DNA of 64,000 bases from Crambe crambe. Taxonomy: Eukaryota > Porifera > Demospongiae > Poecilosclerida > Crambeidae. Location: NCBI GenBank assembly GCA_963924555.1, contig OZ004597.1, positions 744,001-808,000 of the forward strand, given 5' to 3'. The notes beneath the pieces were generated by a model, which did no database searches, was not told where the DNA came from, and saw only the letters and a program-made list of their open reading frames with translations. Shown one piece after another: positions 40,623 through 51,973 of the stretch. The translations under genes were made by a program, and so were the position numbers. Numbering within the stretch: the first letter of the stretch is position 1; each line of letters begins with the position of its first letter.

Positions 40623-43600
40623 CTAATTCTTTGGTGCTAGTGGGCGTACTACAGTAGCTGAAGTTTTCTTCATACATTTAGCAGAATCTGCTCCATTTTC
40701 CTCTTCCAAGCGTGAAATGGTCCGTTTACAGCGAGCTATTTCTGTTTTCAATTTTGCAATTTCCTGAAAGTGACCGCAAAGCATTAAAAGCTGGAAAGCA
40801 ACTACCACACACTCCTACATACCTGTTTTAAACTAGCATTATCATCTTTCAATTTCTTGACGTGTTGAATCTTTTGTTTCTGATTTTGATGTCCCAATAG
40901 TCTGGTGTACTGGTCGCTAAGTCTTTGGACCTCTGATTGTGCCATTGATGTCTGATTGCGAAGTAGAAAGTTGAGGTCTTCAAGTCCATCAATCTGATCA
41001 CGAAATGGTCGATAGCGCTCTTCAATCTCTTCATAGGCTCTTGTCAGCTTCTTGTTCTCTTGCTTCAAACTAGAATGTGCAACAAGGGATTATATATACA
41101 GCAAAAGAATGTTGTGTCTGTGAATAGAAAGACTGTGTCCTGAACTGGTGGCAGAGATGACTACATAATCCCTTAACCCCACCTCTCATTTTCCTTCTCC
41201 AATTCTTCTATCTTTGCAAGTAGATCGGAACGCATTTTGGAGTAAGTACCTATCTCTTTTTTCCTGGAAGAATACACAGCACAGATGAGTTGCCAGACCC
41301 CACTTTTAACAAACGAGTACAATTCTTACTGTTCATCACTTGTCATCTCCATGGCCTGTAACCGAGTCCTAAGAACACTCTCACGTTCCTGACTCACCAC
41401 TTTCTGATTCACTACAAAATTAAGGAAATGAAAAATACACCTTTTCTTTCCTTTAATATATCTTACTTAGTTCTTCCTCGAAGGCCAGACACTTATTAGT
41501 GAGAGACTCCAAGGCTTCCTGGTGCTCTGCTTGGAAACGATCTAGTTCATGTTGGATGTCGAGATTTTCTCTTGATTGACTAATCTCTCGTTCAAGTTCT
41601 GCTATCTGCTCCAATTGCTGGCTAGCTTTAGCTTTAAGCTTGTTCTTTGCTTCCCTTTCAGCAGTGAGCAAATCTTGTGAGGACTTCAGATTATCAGCAG
41701 AAATTTGAAGTTCTTCCTTCACTTTTGATATGACATGTACTTGCTCTTTCATCTTGGACTCCATTTCATCTCTAGCTGCCTTATGAATCACAATCTCTTC
41801 CCGACTTTGTTTCACTTCTTCCTTTACATTCTTCACTTCTGCTTTCAAAGTGCAGACCAACTCCAGCTGCTGAGTCAGTTTACTCTGGAGCTCATCTTTG
41901 ACTTTTTGTCCATTTTTGAGCTCTTGTTGGATATGCTGAGCAGTGGTAGCTGAACTTTCCAAATCTCTCTCCAATCTAGCAATGTACTCAGTTTTTTCAG
42001 TAAGACCAATAGAGAGTTTTTGCTTTGCCTCCATCTCACATGCAAGCTGTTCTTCAATGTGCCTAGTCTTCTCAGCTGAGCATTCAACATTCTTCTTCAG
42101 CTCCGTTATCTGTTCCAGTTGAGACGAGATTTTGGTCTGGAACTCTTGCCTAGCCCGTTTCTCGGCCTCATACTCAACCTCCACACTCCGAAGTTTGTCA
42201 GTAGATGCCCTCACTTCCTCTTCTAGCTCAGTAGTTTTCAAACTTAATCTACTCTGCAAATCTTTGCCGGATTCTTGTTCAGCAAGCAATTTCATTTGCA
42301 CTGCTTGGAGTGAGCTCTCAAGTTGAGCCACTTGGTCAGAATTTCTTGCACTTGATAACTGAATTTCCTCCATTGCTTTCCTTTGCTCTTTTTTAAGCTG
42401 TTTAGCCGATTCTTCCAGCTGCTTTTGTAGCTCTTCAACTTCCTTGCTTTTGCTTTCCAGCTTCTTTCCAGACTGTTCCAACTGAGTTTGGAGCAAAGCT
42501 GTCTTCTTTATATCGATCTCATTCTCACTCTATATGGGTAAATCATGAAAGCCCCTTAGAATTAACATGCTACTCTCTATACACAGATATACGAAGTCAA
42601 CACGTTACAGGACCTCTCTATTGAGGAAGTGGATGTAGGTCTCTTTATTGCATACCTTAGCTTGGAGTATTTTCTTGCTACGGGTTAAATCCAGGTTCTC
42701 CTTGAGCAGGCTGGCCACTTGAGCCTGGAGAGTTGACTTGTCCTTGGTAGCCATCTGTACAGAAAGAAAAACATAATCCACATGCTGGTTGCACATGGTT
42801 AATGCACCTAATAATGCTGATCATAAAACTGATCTACACTTGCTCCCACACAAAGAATGACAATTCTTGTGTAGGAGAAAGGCATAAGTAGTCTGTGATG
42901 ATGGTAGATTAATAAATCATTAATAATAATTTGTTTGATGTAGCACACACTATGTACAGGCAGCAATCCTATTATGTAACAAGGACAAGATCCATACATG
43001 AACTCTGGTGTAGCACACATGCCAAATGCCTTAATTGGAAGTTTTTGGTGTTGATAAACAATACAGACTATATTTAGCACAGGTGTCTTACTTGAAACTT
43101 GCCCTCGAGCTTTGTGACTTCATTCTTGCTTGCTGTGAGCTGCTTGTACAATTCATTTCTCTCTGCTAGAAGCTTCTTTACCTAAACACACACATAGGAG
43201 AGACATGTTAGCAGCCATTATGAAACAATGCCTCATTCTCCAGCTAAAACATAATTGGGACAAGGTATTTTGTCCTTTGTAGAGAGGTTGTCCTCTCCTT
43301 TGAGGTGGAAAATGCATCACCACTGTTTAAGGAAAGCATGCAGTGTCCTCTATTCGTTATTGTGCTCTTTGTTCAGTGCCTTCCCTGTTCAACAACAACA
43401 CACCCATAGAAACACACTTCCTTCCAGTAAGAACTCACCTCTTTTTCAAGCTCTGCTTCTCTTCCAAAATCAGCAGGACTTTTCTTAGGAACCTTCGCTT
43501 GACCATTTCGAGACTCCTTGCTGATGGACTCTTTCTTGAAGGATTTGTCGTTTTTTGACAGCTGCAATTAACAGTTTTTATTAAAACCGATGTTCCGTGA

Positions 43601-43956
43601 CAAAGTTTTGTATTGTGCTCTCATCAGCTGAGCAATAAAGAATCACTTACTGAAAGCGTGGTGTCATCTGCAAGTGGATAGCCCCCATCTAAAGTCACAA
43701 ATAGGTTATTTAGCTGGCTGGCTACAGCATATTGCCTGGTATTACCTGGTGTCTTTCCATCCCTGAATCTCTCAGACTTATCAAATCTAGTAGCTCCAGC
43801 GTTAGAGATTTCTGTCCATTTCACATGGCTAAGGAGAGGTGGGGGGCCCTCAGGTTCTATTATTATTATATTAGTAAGCCACCTAGCTAAAATGGTGAGT
43901 ACAGCCATAAAACGAGGCCTACCTTTGTCTTTGAATCTTTCTGCCTTACTGAACAT
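40623..43956 (-). CDS. HMMR: HMMR / RHAMM spindle-pole coiled-coil protein
   Basis: HMMR is a microtubule-associated spindle-pole protein that, in vertebrates, works with TPX2 and dynein in spindle assembly and orientation. The N-terminus MFSKAERFKDK leads into a TRFDKSERFRDG segment like human SFQKSQRF. Long coiled coils follow, mainly one exon at about 41453-42530. The diagnostic C-terminal basic-zipper region is well conserved: YTRLLGHQNQKQKIQHV followed by KKLKDDNASLKQEIAKLK, against human YAKLLGHQNLKQKIKHV. An EERYRPFRDQIDGLE segment corresponds to the human KTKPFQLQLDAFE stretch. The stop is at 40623-40625. The ATG at 43954-43956 is 261 bp from the divergent NuMA ATG. Confidence 0.88.
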
Positions 43957-44217
43957 CAGCTGTTAGCTAAGAGTTGACGCTTAGTGAGGAGAGAAGAAGA
44001 TCTGATATTTCTGGGTGTACTGGAACCGGAGATACACAGATATACTTGCGGATATGCCTACAGCGACAGCAGATTTCCTCAAGCACAAGCCAGCCAGGTG
44101 CATGTTGTGAAAAAATCCCGCGAAAATGCCATTTAAAACCGCCACACCTCTACTGCGCATGTGCAAATTCAAAATAGCCAGGCGGTCATTTTAGCATAGA
44201 TTGTCTATATTTTAGCT
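43957..44217. promoter_or_regulatory. Bidirectional HMMR/NuMA promoter region
   Basis: These 261 bp separate the divergent HMMR and NuMA start codons. They contain a perfect E2F-type site TCCCGCGAAAA at 44116-44126, a TTTAAA motif five bases later (44132-44137) that could be a CHR-like cell-cycle element, and an NRF1-like TGCGCATGTGCA at 44154-44165. E2F and CHR elements drive S/G2/M expression of mitotic genes in other animals, so cell-cycle control of both genes is a reasonable inference. Confidence 0.65.
44116..44126. promoter_or_regulatory. E2F/DP site TCCCGCGAAAA
   Basis: On the minus strand this reads TTTTCGCGGGA, a full match to the E2F consensus TTTSSCGC with the extended palindromic core. 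It is about 92 bp upstream of the NuMA ATG and 160 bp upstream of the HMMR ATG. Confidence 0.7.
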
Positions 44218-47200
44218 ATGGAACCTTCTGGAGGATCAATAGCTAGGTTAGAATCGCTTATGAAGTGGGTAAGGGAGTAGATATGTCACTGTGATGATGC
44301 CTGCCTTATGTATGCTCATTTACAGGTCAATACTTTCGATGGAATTGAGTGCAAGTCCTTCAACGATTTTACTTCAGGAGAGGTGCTACTCAAATGTCTT
44401 CAAACAATGTAACACCCTGCTCTGGGTTCTAGTTAGCTATTCACTGATCTTTTATGGTCCACAGTATGCCTGATGTTATGGCAAATAACACTGATGATCC
44501 CTGGGGGGAGCTATTTGCCATTTTTGAAGGTTTGAAGCAGTTACCCCTCACTAGAATGGTTTAAAATAGTCCTTGTTTGCTTATTAAGATTTTTGTGGCT
44601 GTACACTGGAAAAAGCTGTCTCAGCAGAAAAAATCATTTCTGGGAGCCAGGAGCACATTTCAAGGGTAAAGGCACTATAAGTTATGAGGACTAGGCTATA
44701 CCTACTGATATGTTTATCATAGGTGATTGTGCTGCTGTTGGCTCTGGCTGTGCAGAGCAAGAACAACGACAGGATCATATCTGCCATTACCAGCCTGGAT
44801 TACGGGGCACAGAGGGACATCATGTTCTTCATAGAATCCACACTTGCCAAAGTGAAGAGCCATGCCATTGTAGCAGGCACTTTTACTTCAGGTATGTAGA
44901 TACAAAGAATTGTGATCTTTTTCATTGAGAGATGGCTCAAATAAATTTGTTTTGTAGGTGTAGGTGAGCCTCTTCCTCACCTGGAGACTGAAACTACACC
45001 TATCCAGTGCACACCTCTTTCACCCTCCAGTCCTACGAATAACAGAGAACTGGATATGACTCCCTTAGCCTCCAAGGTCACCGATGAGACATTTATCCTA
45101 CCTACTCCCCGAAAACCTAACAGGAACTGTCATTCAAATTTTTATAATGGCCTGGATTCTTCCGCTGGTGCTAAACTCTTGATGTCCCCAGCCATCATTG
45201 GCAGGACTATCAGGAAGTCACATATCTTTACAAAACCACCCACAGTTAAGTTTAAGGTAAGGCATCATACAGAAATGAGTTGAGAGTTAAGGGTCACAGA
45301 GGTCAAAGTTTAATCATCTGTTGACCTAAAAAGGATAGTACATCTTTTTAGGATATAGAGTCTGAGGGTGACAAGGAAGAGATTTCCCGTCTGAAGCACA
45401 GTATACGAGTGTTGGAAGGAACTCTCCAAGTGGAGAAGAAGCTAGCCCAGGAGTACTATGGCGAGCTTTGTGGCAAGATACAGGAGTGCGAGAGTTTGAA
45501 GAAAGACTACTATCAGCTGGAGAGAAAGCTGGACTGCCTTCAGCAGATGGACGACCTTCAAGATGAACTGGCACATGCTTCCACCAGTCTGGCTGCTAAA
45601 GAGAAATCTCTGCAGTGCCTGCAGAAGAAGGTGGAAACTCTGGAAGGCTCCAAAGAGAGAGCTGTGGAATTGGAAATGAAATTGAAAGAGTGTGAATCAA
45701 CCATTTCTTTGTGTGAAGAACAGAGTCAGGTCAGTAGCAAAATTCCCATGCCTTTCCCCTCTCTCGCCCTGCCCATCCCCTTCCCCCCTCTCGCCCTAAC
45801 CCATCCCCTTCCTCCCTCTTGTCTTGCCCGTCCCCTTCCCCGGCCCCCTCTCGCCCTAGCCCATCCCCTTTTCTCTGGAATGATTAGCCCAATCTTATTT
45901 GCAGAGTGTGAAGCAGTTAGAGAGCTTGCTTATGGAGAAGATGAGTGCATTGAAGCGTTCAGAGCTGCAACTTAATAAACTCACAATTAGCATGGAGATG
46001 AAGTCATCACAGATAGAAAGTCTACTGCAGGAAAACAGAGAAGTATGTACCGTCTTTATTATTAGCCATATCCCTCCTGTGAGGAAATGCTTCCCTCTCC
46101 CTCCTCCCCGGTCCCTTGTAATTATTCTAGCATAAAAGAGAGTTGAATGAATCCAAAGGAAAGTGCAAACTTCTTGAAGATACCATAAATCACCTGCAAA
46201 TGAAGCTGGACAGCAAAGCAGGTATCTTGATCTGCTCCATGCAGCTTGACGTGGTCATTTATTTCATCTGTTTACTGTAGATTCTGAGGTCATAATGATG
46301 CAAGAGAAGCAAGGTCTTGTGTTAGATGTCGAAAAACTTCAGGTAATGATAATATAACAGAATTGTATAGAGAAACCACGGTGAATTGATCATTAGGAAT
46401 CTCTTGAGGGCATCAAGCAGGAAGTTTCTTCTCTGAGAGTGCGAGAGAAAGAGAGCAGCTCCTATCTCACTGCTTTCGAGCAGGAAAAGAAGGAATTACA
46501 GGAGGAACTCATTGCCAAAATCGCTGAATTATCCTCTAAAGATTTCCGAATCCAGTCCTTGGAAGGCAGCAAGACAGACTTAGAAAATGAAATAATGCAG
46601 CTTCAGTCAAGCTTGCATGCTCTCAGACAAGACTTGGCCATAAAAGAAACTGAGATCCAAAATGTAGCTCTTTCCAGAGATATTCAAATCAGGTCCCAAG
46701 TGAACACCAAGAAAGATCTCGAGGCCCAAGTGGAAGAATTGCAGGCTTTTTCCAAGACTTTGGAGGACTGCCTTGCAGCTAAAGATGTCGAAATCCAACA
46801 AAGACTCTCTTCTAAGGATGATCAAATCAAGTGCCTAGAAAGTGCCAGGGACGAATTGGAGAACCAAGTAGCAGAATTGAAATCAAGCATGGTGTTGATG
46901 GAATCTAAACTATCTACCAAAGAGGAGGAGATTCAAAATGAAATTGCTCGAATAGGATTGATTGAGAGTGCTGGCAAGAAGCTGGAGGCTCACAATGTGC
47001 AGCTCCAGCACACCATCAGCTCACTGGAGCAGTCTCTTTCCACAAAGGAAGTGGAAGCCGCATCTAGGGAGAGTCGGATCAGTTCTTTAGAGAGTACCAA
47101 TGCAGAGCAACAAGAGAAAGTGGTGGATCTTCAGTCCCGCCTCGAGATGCTGGAACAAGACCTGGCTGCCAAAACTGCCAAGCTTGCTGCCAATAGTGAG

Positions 47201-48580
47201 GATCTCTCGACCCAGAAAGAAAAGCTAGAAGAAGAAATGGAGTCACTCCAGAGCCAGTATTCAACAGCTACTGCCAAGATTTGTGCACTTGAGTCCGAGA
47301 TGGTATCTAAGGCAAAGTCATTCACTGCTCTAATGGAAGAGTACGCCAAAATCCAGACCAACATGTCCCTCGCTGAAGAAGAGGTATCTGACTGTCGGGC
47401 TTCTCTTGAGTCAGCAAATTTCCTTAATTCTTCTCTTATGACTGAGAAATCTCACCTTGAGAGACGATATGCAGAGCTCCAACTCAACATGAAGGTGCAA
47501 ATGGATGTCAACGAAGCAAATAAAACTACCATCTTGGGGCTGAAGAGTGAGTTGGATCACAGTGAGAGCCTCGTGCAGGACTTGAAGGCCCTTAACATAG
47601 GTCTCAAAGGTGAACAGGATCAGATTGACAAACTCACCAGAGATAATCACATGCTCATCTCTGAGAAGAACAAAATCATGGAGAAATTCAGTATCCTATC
47701 GGACAAAGAGAGAAAAATTGCTTCTTCCAATCGACAATTCGAAGACGAGCTCATCAGAGAGCAGGCAAAATGCTTGAAGCTGAATCGCTATCTGTCAGCT
47801 CTCAAGGCTGAGCTTGCTGCATCTTCTACTCACACATTTGATGATTCTTCCCTACCAGTGTCGTGTGGGGAATGTGACAACAAATCACCTTCCCCTCTAC
47901 CCAGTCCAGAGCTGGGTAGCGTAGCAGCACTGAAATTGGAAGTGGAAGCTGATGAGAAGGACAGAGTGAAGGAGCTAAAGCGCAGAAATAAGCAAGCCTT
48001 GCCCCATCTCAAGTCTTCATATCCCATCGAAATGCAGATGCGACCAGAAACACCAACGACCTCAAATGAGAAGTTGAAGAAGATTGATAGATCATCCAAC
48101 AGTTTTGTTCCAGCTACAGCCAATCAATTTCAGGAGCCAGTCTGCTATAACACCAGGGCAAGAAGTGCTCAAGAACCTCCTTATTCCCGGAGACTCAGTG
48201 CTCCCCCGACACCTCAGACCCCCACGGATCTGAATTACAAACACAAGGCTTCACTTATGCGCCAGTCCATGTGTCCCTCCCTCAACCTCCGTGAATTTCT
48301 GGATGCTCCAGAAACTCGTGTCTCACTTCGAGAAGAGCAACCCAATCAAATGCTAAGTTCAACTGCATTCGAGGTGACATTCTCACCACCTAAGGCCAAA
48401 GGGTCAGTTCCCAAGAGGCTCCAGGAAAACAAATTTCGGCGGACCTTCAAGGAAGGGTCTGCTGCTGGTGGAACGCGGAGGGAGACACTGAGCAAACCCA
48501 AGAAAGTGGTGGCAACTTCCAGCAAGTCTCGAGGTGGTGTCACTACTGGAAGAAAGGGCATCCTCAAATCCAATAATTAA
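44218..48580 (+). CDS. NUMA1: NuMA (nuclear mitotic apparatus protein) homologue
   Basis: NuMA links dynein to spindle poles and, through LGN/Pins, to the cell cortex. The N-terminus (MEPSGGSIARLESLMKWVNT, then the EKIISGSQEHISRVIVLLLA helix) fits the NuMA hook-type CH-like domain (LLSWVNSL; AQKVLEGSELELAKMTMLLL). A long coiled coil follows, mostly in one exon at about 46397-48580. The C-terminus has RVKELKRRNKQALPHLKSSY (47962-48021), closely matching the human LGN-binding peptide RIAELQQRNRVCPPHLKTCY, and then PIE. It ends with a basic region (FRRTFKEG, GRKGILKSNN). I estimate about 1100 residues, roughly half of human NuMA (about 2100), with the loss in the coiled coil. Stop 48578-48580. 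It is convergent with the monooxygenase fusion gene. Confidence 0.85.
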
Positions 48581-48726
48581 GAATTGTCTCATTGTATATA
48601 ATATGACACTGTATTCTCATTCAAATAAGGGGTTATTTTTTTTATCAAAAATAATATTCTAAGACTAAAAAAAATTTGTTTCAGTTTTATAAGAATATAT
48701 ATTTGTTTGTTTGTTTGTTGTTCTTT

Positions 48727-51681
48727 CTACGGAATAGACAGGACAACTTTTCCTCGTGTCTGACCTGTTTCGACGTGCTTGTGAGCATCAATAACCTCGT
48801 CCAATGAATACACAGCATCAATCAGGGGTCGAACTGCTCCAGATTCCACCAAACCACACACTTGGCCAAGAGCAGAAGCATTGACCTCTGTATTGGAGTA
48901 GTAAAAACTCCTGCCTCCAAGGAAACGATTGATGAAGACTTTGTACCGATACAACCACGAGAAGGCAATTTCTCCAAAGAGCCCACCAAGTGAGTGGACC
49001 AGCTTTTCACGAGGAGAGACCACACTAATGTAAGTAGCTCCCTGATACAACTTGAGAATGGATAGAGATTGACGCTCAGATTTGCACCCAACCGTGTCTA
49101 AGACGACATCATAGCCACTTAGGACAGTGGAGAAGTCACCAGTTTTGTCATCCACGACTTTATCCGCCCCCAAATGGTGAGCCAGAGCTGTGTTCTCTGC
49201 AGTGCAGGTAGTGGTGACATAAGCTCCCCACGCCTTCAGTATCTGTACGGCAAATGAACCAACTCCCCCCGTCCCTTGATGAACGAGAATCTTCTTGCCA
49301 TGGGCATTGTAAGGACCGAGGCCGGCATGGGTGACAAGAGCAGTCCAAGCAGTCATGGCTACCCAAGGGATGGAAGCTGCTTCTTTGTGGTCGATAGAGC
49401 TCGGTTTGAAAGCCACATGCGCTTCGTTCACAGCTACTAACTGAGCATGTGTCCCCTGGCGAGAGGGAGGAACAGCTGCAAAGACAAGATCCCCTGGAAG
49501 ATACTTCGATACATTGTCTCCCACGGCGACTACTTCTCCTGAGCAGTCTCTTCCTAAAATAAGAGGGAAAAGATGTCCAGCAGAGATCTTCAAGAAGTTC
49601 TGGTTAGTGATACCACTACAACCTTGCCTCATCTGCAGATCTAGCTCATTTACGGAAGCAGCATGGACTCGAATAAGCACATCATTCGGCCCAAATTTTC
49701 CAACGTGCTTTGGTTCAATCCTCAGCACACTATCAGCACTTCCGTACTTGTTGATAACGGCAGCCTGATGTCTTGAAGTTGACTCGATGTTCTGCTTGGG
49801 AGGAACAACTTTCACAGCTCTGAGGAGTGCAAAGACACCGAAACCAATCATTCCAGAGGTCAATGGTGACAAACTGGTGTAGTTGAATACCAGACAAGAA
49901 ATGCTGACTCTTACAAGCAGATCTTTAATAAAGCTTTCTACAGGTCGTGGAGGTGAGGTATATGTAGAAATAGGAGGAGGCAGACGAGGAGGAGGTGTGT
50001 GACCTGTGATGGTTGAGACGATCTTGCTGGATTCAGCAACACTTGGTTGATAGTCAGACCTCCAAGCTACCACTCCATCTGGTCGGATCACGAAATACTT
50101 CTGATTGTAGACTTCAACGAGCTCCGGAAGAGGTGGGTAAGTGTAAGTACTGAATGGGACCTTTCCTTTCATAAGTGCCTCCTTCAAGTCTCCCAGGTCG
50201 CTCTCCACCCCTCCAACGATCAGAATGATAAACTGCTTTCCAAATAGATCAATAATGGTCGGACATTCGGGCAGAACAACGTGAGGAGCACGGCAGCCAG
50301 GAAGGGAAGCAGGAGTGAACCCATATGATTGATTACAATGGAGTCGAATTGAACCATCTTCATTGTACTGGTGCATCACAATGCCAGAGTTGGAGTACTG
50401 GAAGCCAAGGATTTTGTCAATGCCCTCAGTGAACTGCCGAGGGAGCTGGCGACTTATAAAACACCCCAAAATCCATCTGGCGATGGGGGATCTCGTTATA
50501 TTCTGGCGTATCTTCATAAAAATATCAAATCCAACTATATTTTGTCCCAAGCTCAAGGCAAATCTTCGGGTGGAGTCATCAAGAGGCCTGCGTTCCATTT
50601 CATATGAATCCAGGAGATACTTACCACCATAACCCTTTACCATTGCTTCTAACTTCCAAGCAAGGTCTGCCACATCACTAAGGCCGGTATTCAAACCCAG
50701 TCCTCCAGCAGGCAACCATTGGTGAGCACTGTCACCGGCTAAAAAGCACCGTCCTTCACGAAATTTTGTGGTCATCAAGGCATGCATATTGTACGCAGAC
50801 ACTGCTGTGACATCAAAAGGAATGTCAGAACATCCAATTGTATTCTCGACACACTTCCGTGGATTTTGAACGTGCCATTCAACCTTTTCATCAGATGTTG
50901 ATGGTGTTAGGAATATGTGAATCACGTAGTCACCCTTAATATTCAACATTATTAATAAGCAGCTGATATTCGGGTTCAGGATAAAGTTAAACCCAGCGGT
51001 CTTAGCCTCCTTCATGTACTCAAAGAGTTTAGGTGAAGAGAATCTGATGCTGCAAGCCCTGGCAAGAACGAATTTCCCATACATGTGCAAATTTAACTCT
51101 TTTCGCACGAAACTTGAGCCACCATCACAGCCAACCAGATAATGGCCTTTAAAGGTTTTTTCTCTTCCATCCTTATCCACGCCTTTTATAATAACACCCT
51201 CATCATCCTGGTTGATGGTGGTGACTTGACAACCCCAGGACATCTTGGTCACCTTTGACGTATCTTCGATATGCTTACGAATGACAGCTTCACTAGTGAA
51301 TTGAGGGCACATCATAGGGATGGACAGAGATGCTCCATGTTGGAATAATGGATATTCCTTGACTTCTCCATTGGCCATTTCACCCCAGGAAGCAAACTGA
51401 TTCTTGTACATCACTTTTCCTTTATAAGCTGCAGTGGTAAAGCATATTTCAATTGGCATATCGGGAGGGTATGATCCATCCTGGATTTTTTTTTCAAGTC
51501 CCATCCTTCGAAAGTGCTCCATTGATCGGGCAGAAAGACTAATGGCCTTTGGCGAGTTGGAGGTGGTGGGTTTGCTTTCAACAAGAATTGTGCTGATCCC
51601 ACGATAGGAGAGCTCAGCAGCCATTGCTAGCCCAACTGGACCTCCTCCTACAATCAATACATCAGCTTCTTCACAAGACAT
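48727..51681 (-). CDS. Fusion of FAD aromatic-type monooxygenase and RTN4IP1-like zinc-free reductase, single exon
   Basis: One uninterrupted 984-aa frame joins two enzymes. Residues about 1-560 are a PheA/TfdB/MhpA-type flavin monooxygenase. They show the dinucleotide fold DVLIVGGGPVGLAMAAEL, the GCDGGSS motif, the FAD-binding RCFLAGDSAHQWLPAGGLGL, and a thioredoxin-like C-terminal part ending YFVIRPDGVVAWR. A Pro-rich linker and a hydrophobic segment (GMIGFGVFALLRAV) follow at about 590-630. Residues about 640-984 are a medium-chain reductase close to RTN4IP1/OPA10: LIRVHAASVNELDLQMR, FPLILGRDCSGEVV, VHQGTGGVGSFAVQILKAWGA, LDTVGC, and TRGKVVLSIP at the end. The reductase half lacks the usual catalytic zinc ligands, as in the RTN4IP1 group. 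Substrate unknown. Its ATG (51679-51681) is 292 bp from the divergent MRPL22 ATG. Confidence 0.88.
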   Translation of the reverse strand: MSCEEADVLIVGGGPVGLAMAAELSYRGISTILVESKPTTSNSPKAISLSARSMEHFRRMGLEKKIQDGSYPPDMPIEICFTTAAYKGKVMYKNQFASWGEMANGEVKEYPLFQHGASLSIPMMCPQFTSEAVIRKHIEDTSKVTKMSWGCQVTTINQDDEGVIIKGVDKDGREKTFKGHYLVGCDGGSSFVRKELNLHMYGKFVLARACSIRFSSPKLFEYMKEAKTAGFNFILNPNISCLLIMLNIKGDYVIHIFLTPSTSDEKVEWHVQNPRKCVENTIGCSDIPFDVTAVSAYNMHALMTTKFREGRCFLAGDSAHQWLPAGGLGLNTGLSDVADLAWKLEAMVKGYGGKYLLDSYEMERRPLDDSTRRFALSLGQNIVGFDIFMKIRQNITRSPIARWILGCFISRQLPRQFTEGIDKILGFQYSNSGIVMHQYNEDGSIRLHCNQSYGFTPASLPGCRAPHVVLPECPTIIDLFGKQFIILIVGGVESDLGDLKEALMKGKVPFSTYTYPPLPELVEVYNQKYFVIRPDGVVAWRSDYQPSVAESSKIVSTITGHTPPPRLPPPISTYTSPPRPVESFIKDLLVRVSISCLVFNYTSLSPLTSGMIGFGVFALLRAVKVVPPKQNIESTSRHQAAVINKYGSADSVLRIEPKHVGKFGPNDVLIRVHAASVNELDLQMRQGCSGITNQNFLKISAGHLFPLILGRDCSGEVVAVGDNVSKYLPGDLVFAAVPPSRQGTHAQLVAVNEAHVAFKPSSIDHKEAASIPWVAMTAWTALVTHAGLGPYNAHGKKILVHQGTGGVGSFAVQILKAWGAYVTTTCTAENTALAHHLGADKVVDDKTGDFSTVLSGYDVVLDTVGCKSERQSLSILKLYQGATYISVVSPREKLVHSLGGLFGEIAFSWLYRYKVFINRFLGGRSFYYSNTEVNASALGQVCGLVESGAVRPLIDAVYSLDEVIDAHKHVETGQTRGKVVLSIP

Positions 51682-51973
51682 AGCTCAGATAGATGTGGAA
51701 CTGAAGATACCCTATAAATTTATGAGACAGAAAATGATTTTAAATCACAAATCACTCTGTAGTGCGTACCTTAAGAATGAGAGAGGCGAGGCAGACCTGT
51801 AGAGTCTGTGATCGAAATAGTGTAGTCTCTCAATTCTTTCCTTTTTCTTGCGAGACTAGAAATGGTGCTTGTTGTATAAAGCTTGCTCACATAATAGTGG
51901 GTGGGTCCGGTAACCACGTGCCATCATCTACAGATTAAAACTTTGACCCGGTGGTCAATCCAATAGTCCAGTC

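Noticed and set aside
48727-51681. Bacterial contamination or recent transfer of the monooxygenase fusion
   Set aside because: It sits between spliced eukaryotic genes, has similar base composition, and the reductase half is RTN4IP1-like, an animal family. The origin of the oxygenase half remains open.
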